Assembly (NCBI RefSeq): GCF_000820085.1
Contig: NZ_CDBN01000071.1
Coordinates: 1 to 58,101 of the forward strand
Length of the DNA: 58,101 nucleotides
Direction: 5' to 3'
From: Aeromonas sanarellii
GTDB lineage: Bacteria; Pseudomonadota; Gammaproteobacteria; Enterobacterales; Aeromonadaceae
Shown: positions 58,046-58,101 of the stretch, piece by piece
Position numbering within the stretch: position 1 is the stretch's first letter
Layout of the letters: every line of letters starts with the position of its first letter
Translations under genes and position numbers: made by a program
The notes under the pieces: generated by a model
What the model saw: the letters and a program-made list of their open reading frames with translations, nothing else
Told to the model about the DNA's origin: nothing
Databases searched by the model: none

Positions 58046-58078
58046 AAAAAAACCCCGCTCAAATGAGCGGGGTTTTTC
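58046..58078 (+). terminator. Rho-independent terminator of patZ
   Basis: AAAAAACCCCGCTC-AAAT-GAGCGGGGTTTTT, a 13-bp stem with T tract, 38 bp after the patZ stop. A and T runs on both sides make it likely bidirectional. Confidence 0.93.
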
Positions 58079-58101
58079 GTGTTGGGTGCCTGGCAGTGTC
58101 C

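Overview
The window looks like a chromosomal stretch of a GC-rich gammaproteobacterium, most likely Aeromonas or a close relative. This is inferred from the mix of enteric-like and Vibrio-like gene orders, the protein sequences (RstB, IlvL, OmpA with a proline-rich hinge, CueR, WaaE, PatZ) and strong third-position GC. No database search was possible. Almost everything is core metabolism and housekeeping. I see no prophage, insertion sequence, CRISPR array, rRNA, complete tRNA or recognisable defence system.

Layout. 0.1-9 kb: rstB and an acid-shock-like gene with a near-consensus RstA box, a malic enzyme, an SDR oxidoreductase, divergent rpmE/priA and an OmpA-family porin. 8.8-15.4 kb: a complete ilvL-ilvG-M-E-D-A operon on the minus strand with its leader peptide and attenuator, divergent from comM. 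17.2-19.1 kb: two tandem lysophospholipid-type acyltransferases. 19.1-22.2 kb: an NAD-salvage cluster (NrtR regulator, nicotinamidase, nicotinate phosphoribosyltransferase) with a DUF523 gene coupled to nrtR. 22.3-25.4 kb: a PhnD/PhnE-type (putative selenate or phosphonate) ABC importer with a fused double permease. 25.5-30.5 kb: dsbA, srkA, ccoG, yihD and a diguanylate cyclase. 30.6-35 kb: cueR, copA with a typical MerR-type promoter, then rph-pyrE with an intercistronic attenuator. 35.2-44.9 kb: yicC, an EamA transporter, and an LPS-core block (waaA, waaF, waaE, a GT9 enzyme) leading into coaD and mutM. 45-48.8 kb: rpmB-rpmG, radC, coaBC, dut, slmA. 49-58 kb: mscS, pgi, ilvC/ilvY and the protein acetyltransferase gene patZ.

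How the parts work together. The ilv operon and ilvC/ilvY give the isoleucine-valine pathway: IlvA deaminates threonine, IlvGM, IlvC and IlvD follow, and IlvE transaminates. It is controlled by attenuation at ilvL and by inducer-dependent IlvY at ilvC. The coaBC, coaD, dut, radC, rpmBG and mutM neighbourhood is the familiar enteric arrangement. The waaA-waaF-waaE genes finish and extend inner-core LPS.

The most unusual signal is a recurring pattern I call gene-end echoes. In three intergenic gaps the terminal 25-70 bp of the adjacent gene (pncB start, ccoG end, ilvC end) is repeated once more, 53-100 bp away, in diverged form. The ilvC copy differs from the gene only at synonymous positions over 22 codons. 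Other points worth attention are the RstA box upstream of the asr-like gene, a degenerate Nudix box in NrtR, a 19-codon ORF joining ilvD to ilvA, a 14-bp inverted repeat enclosing a folded region upstream of pgi, and a REP-like palindromic repeat present twice.
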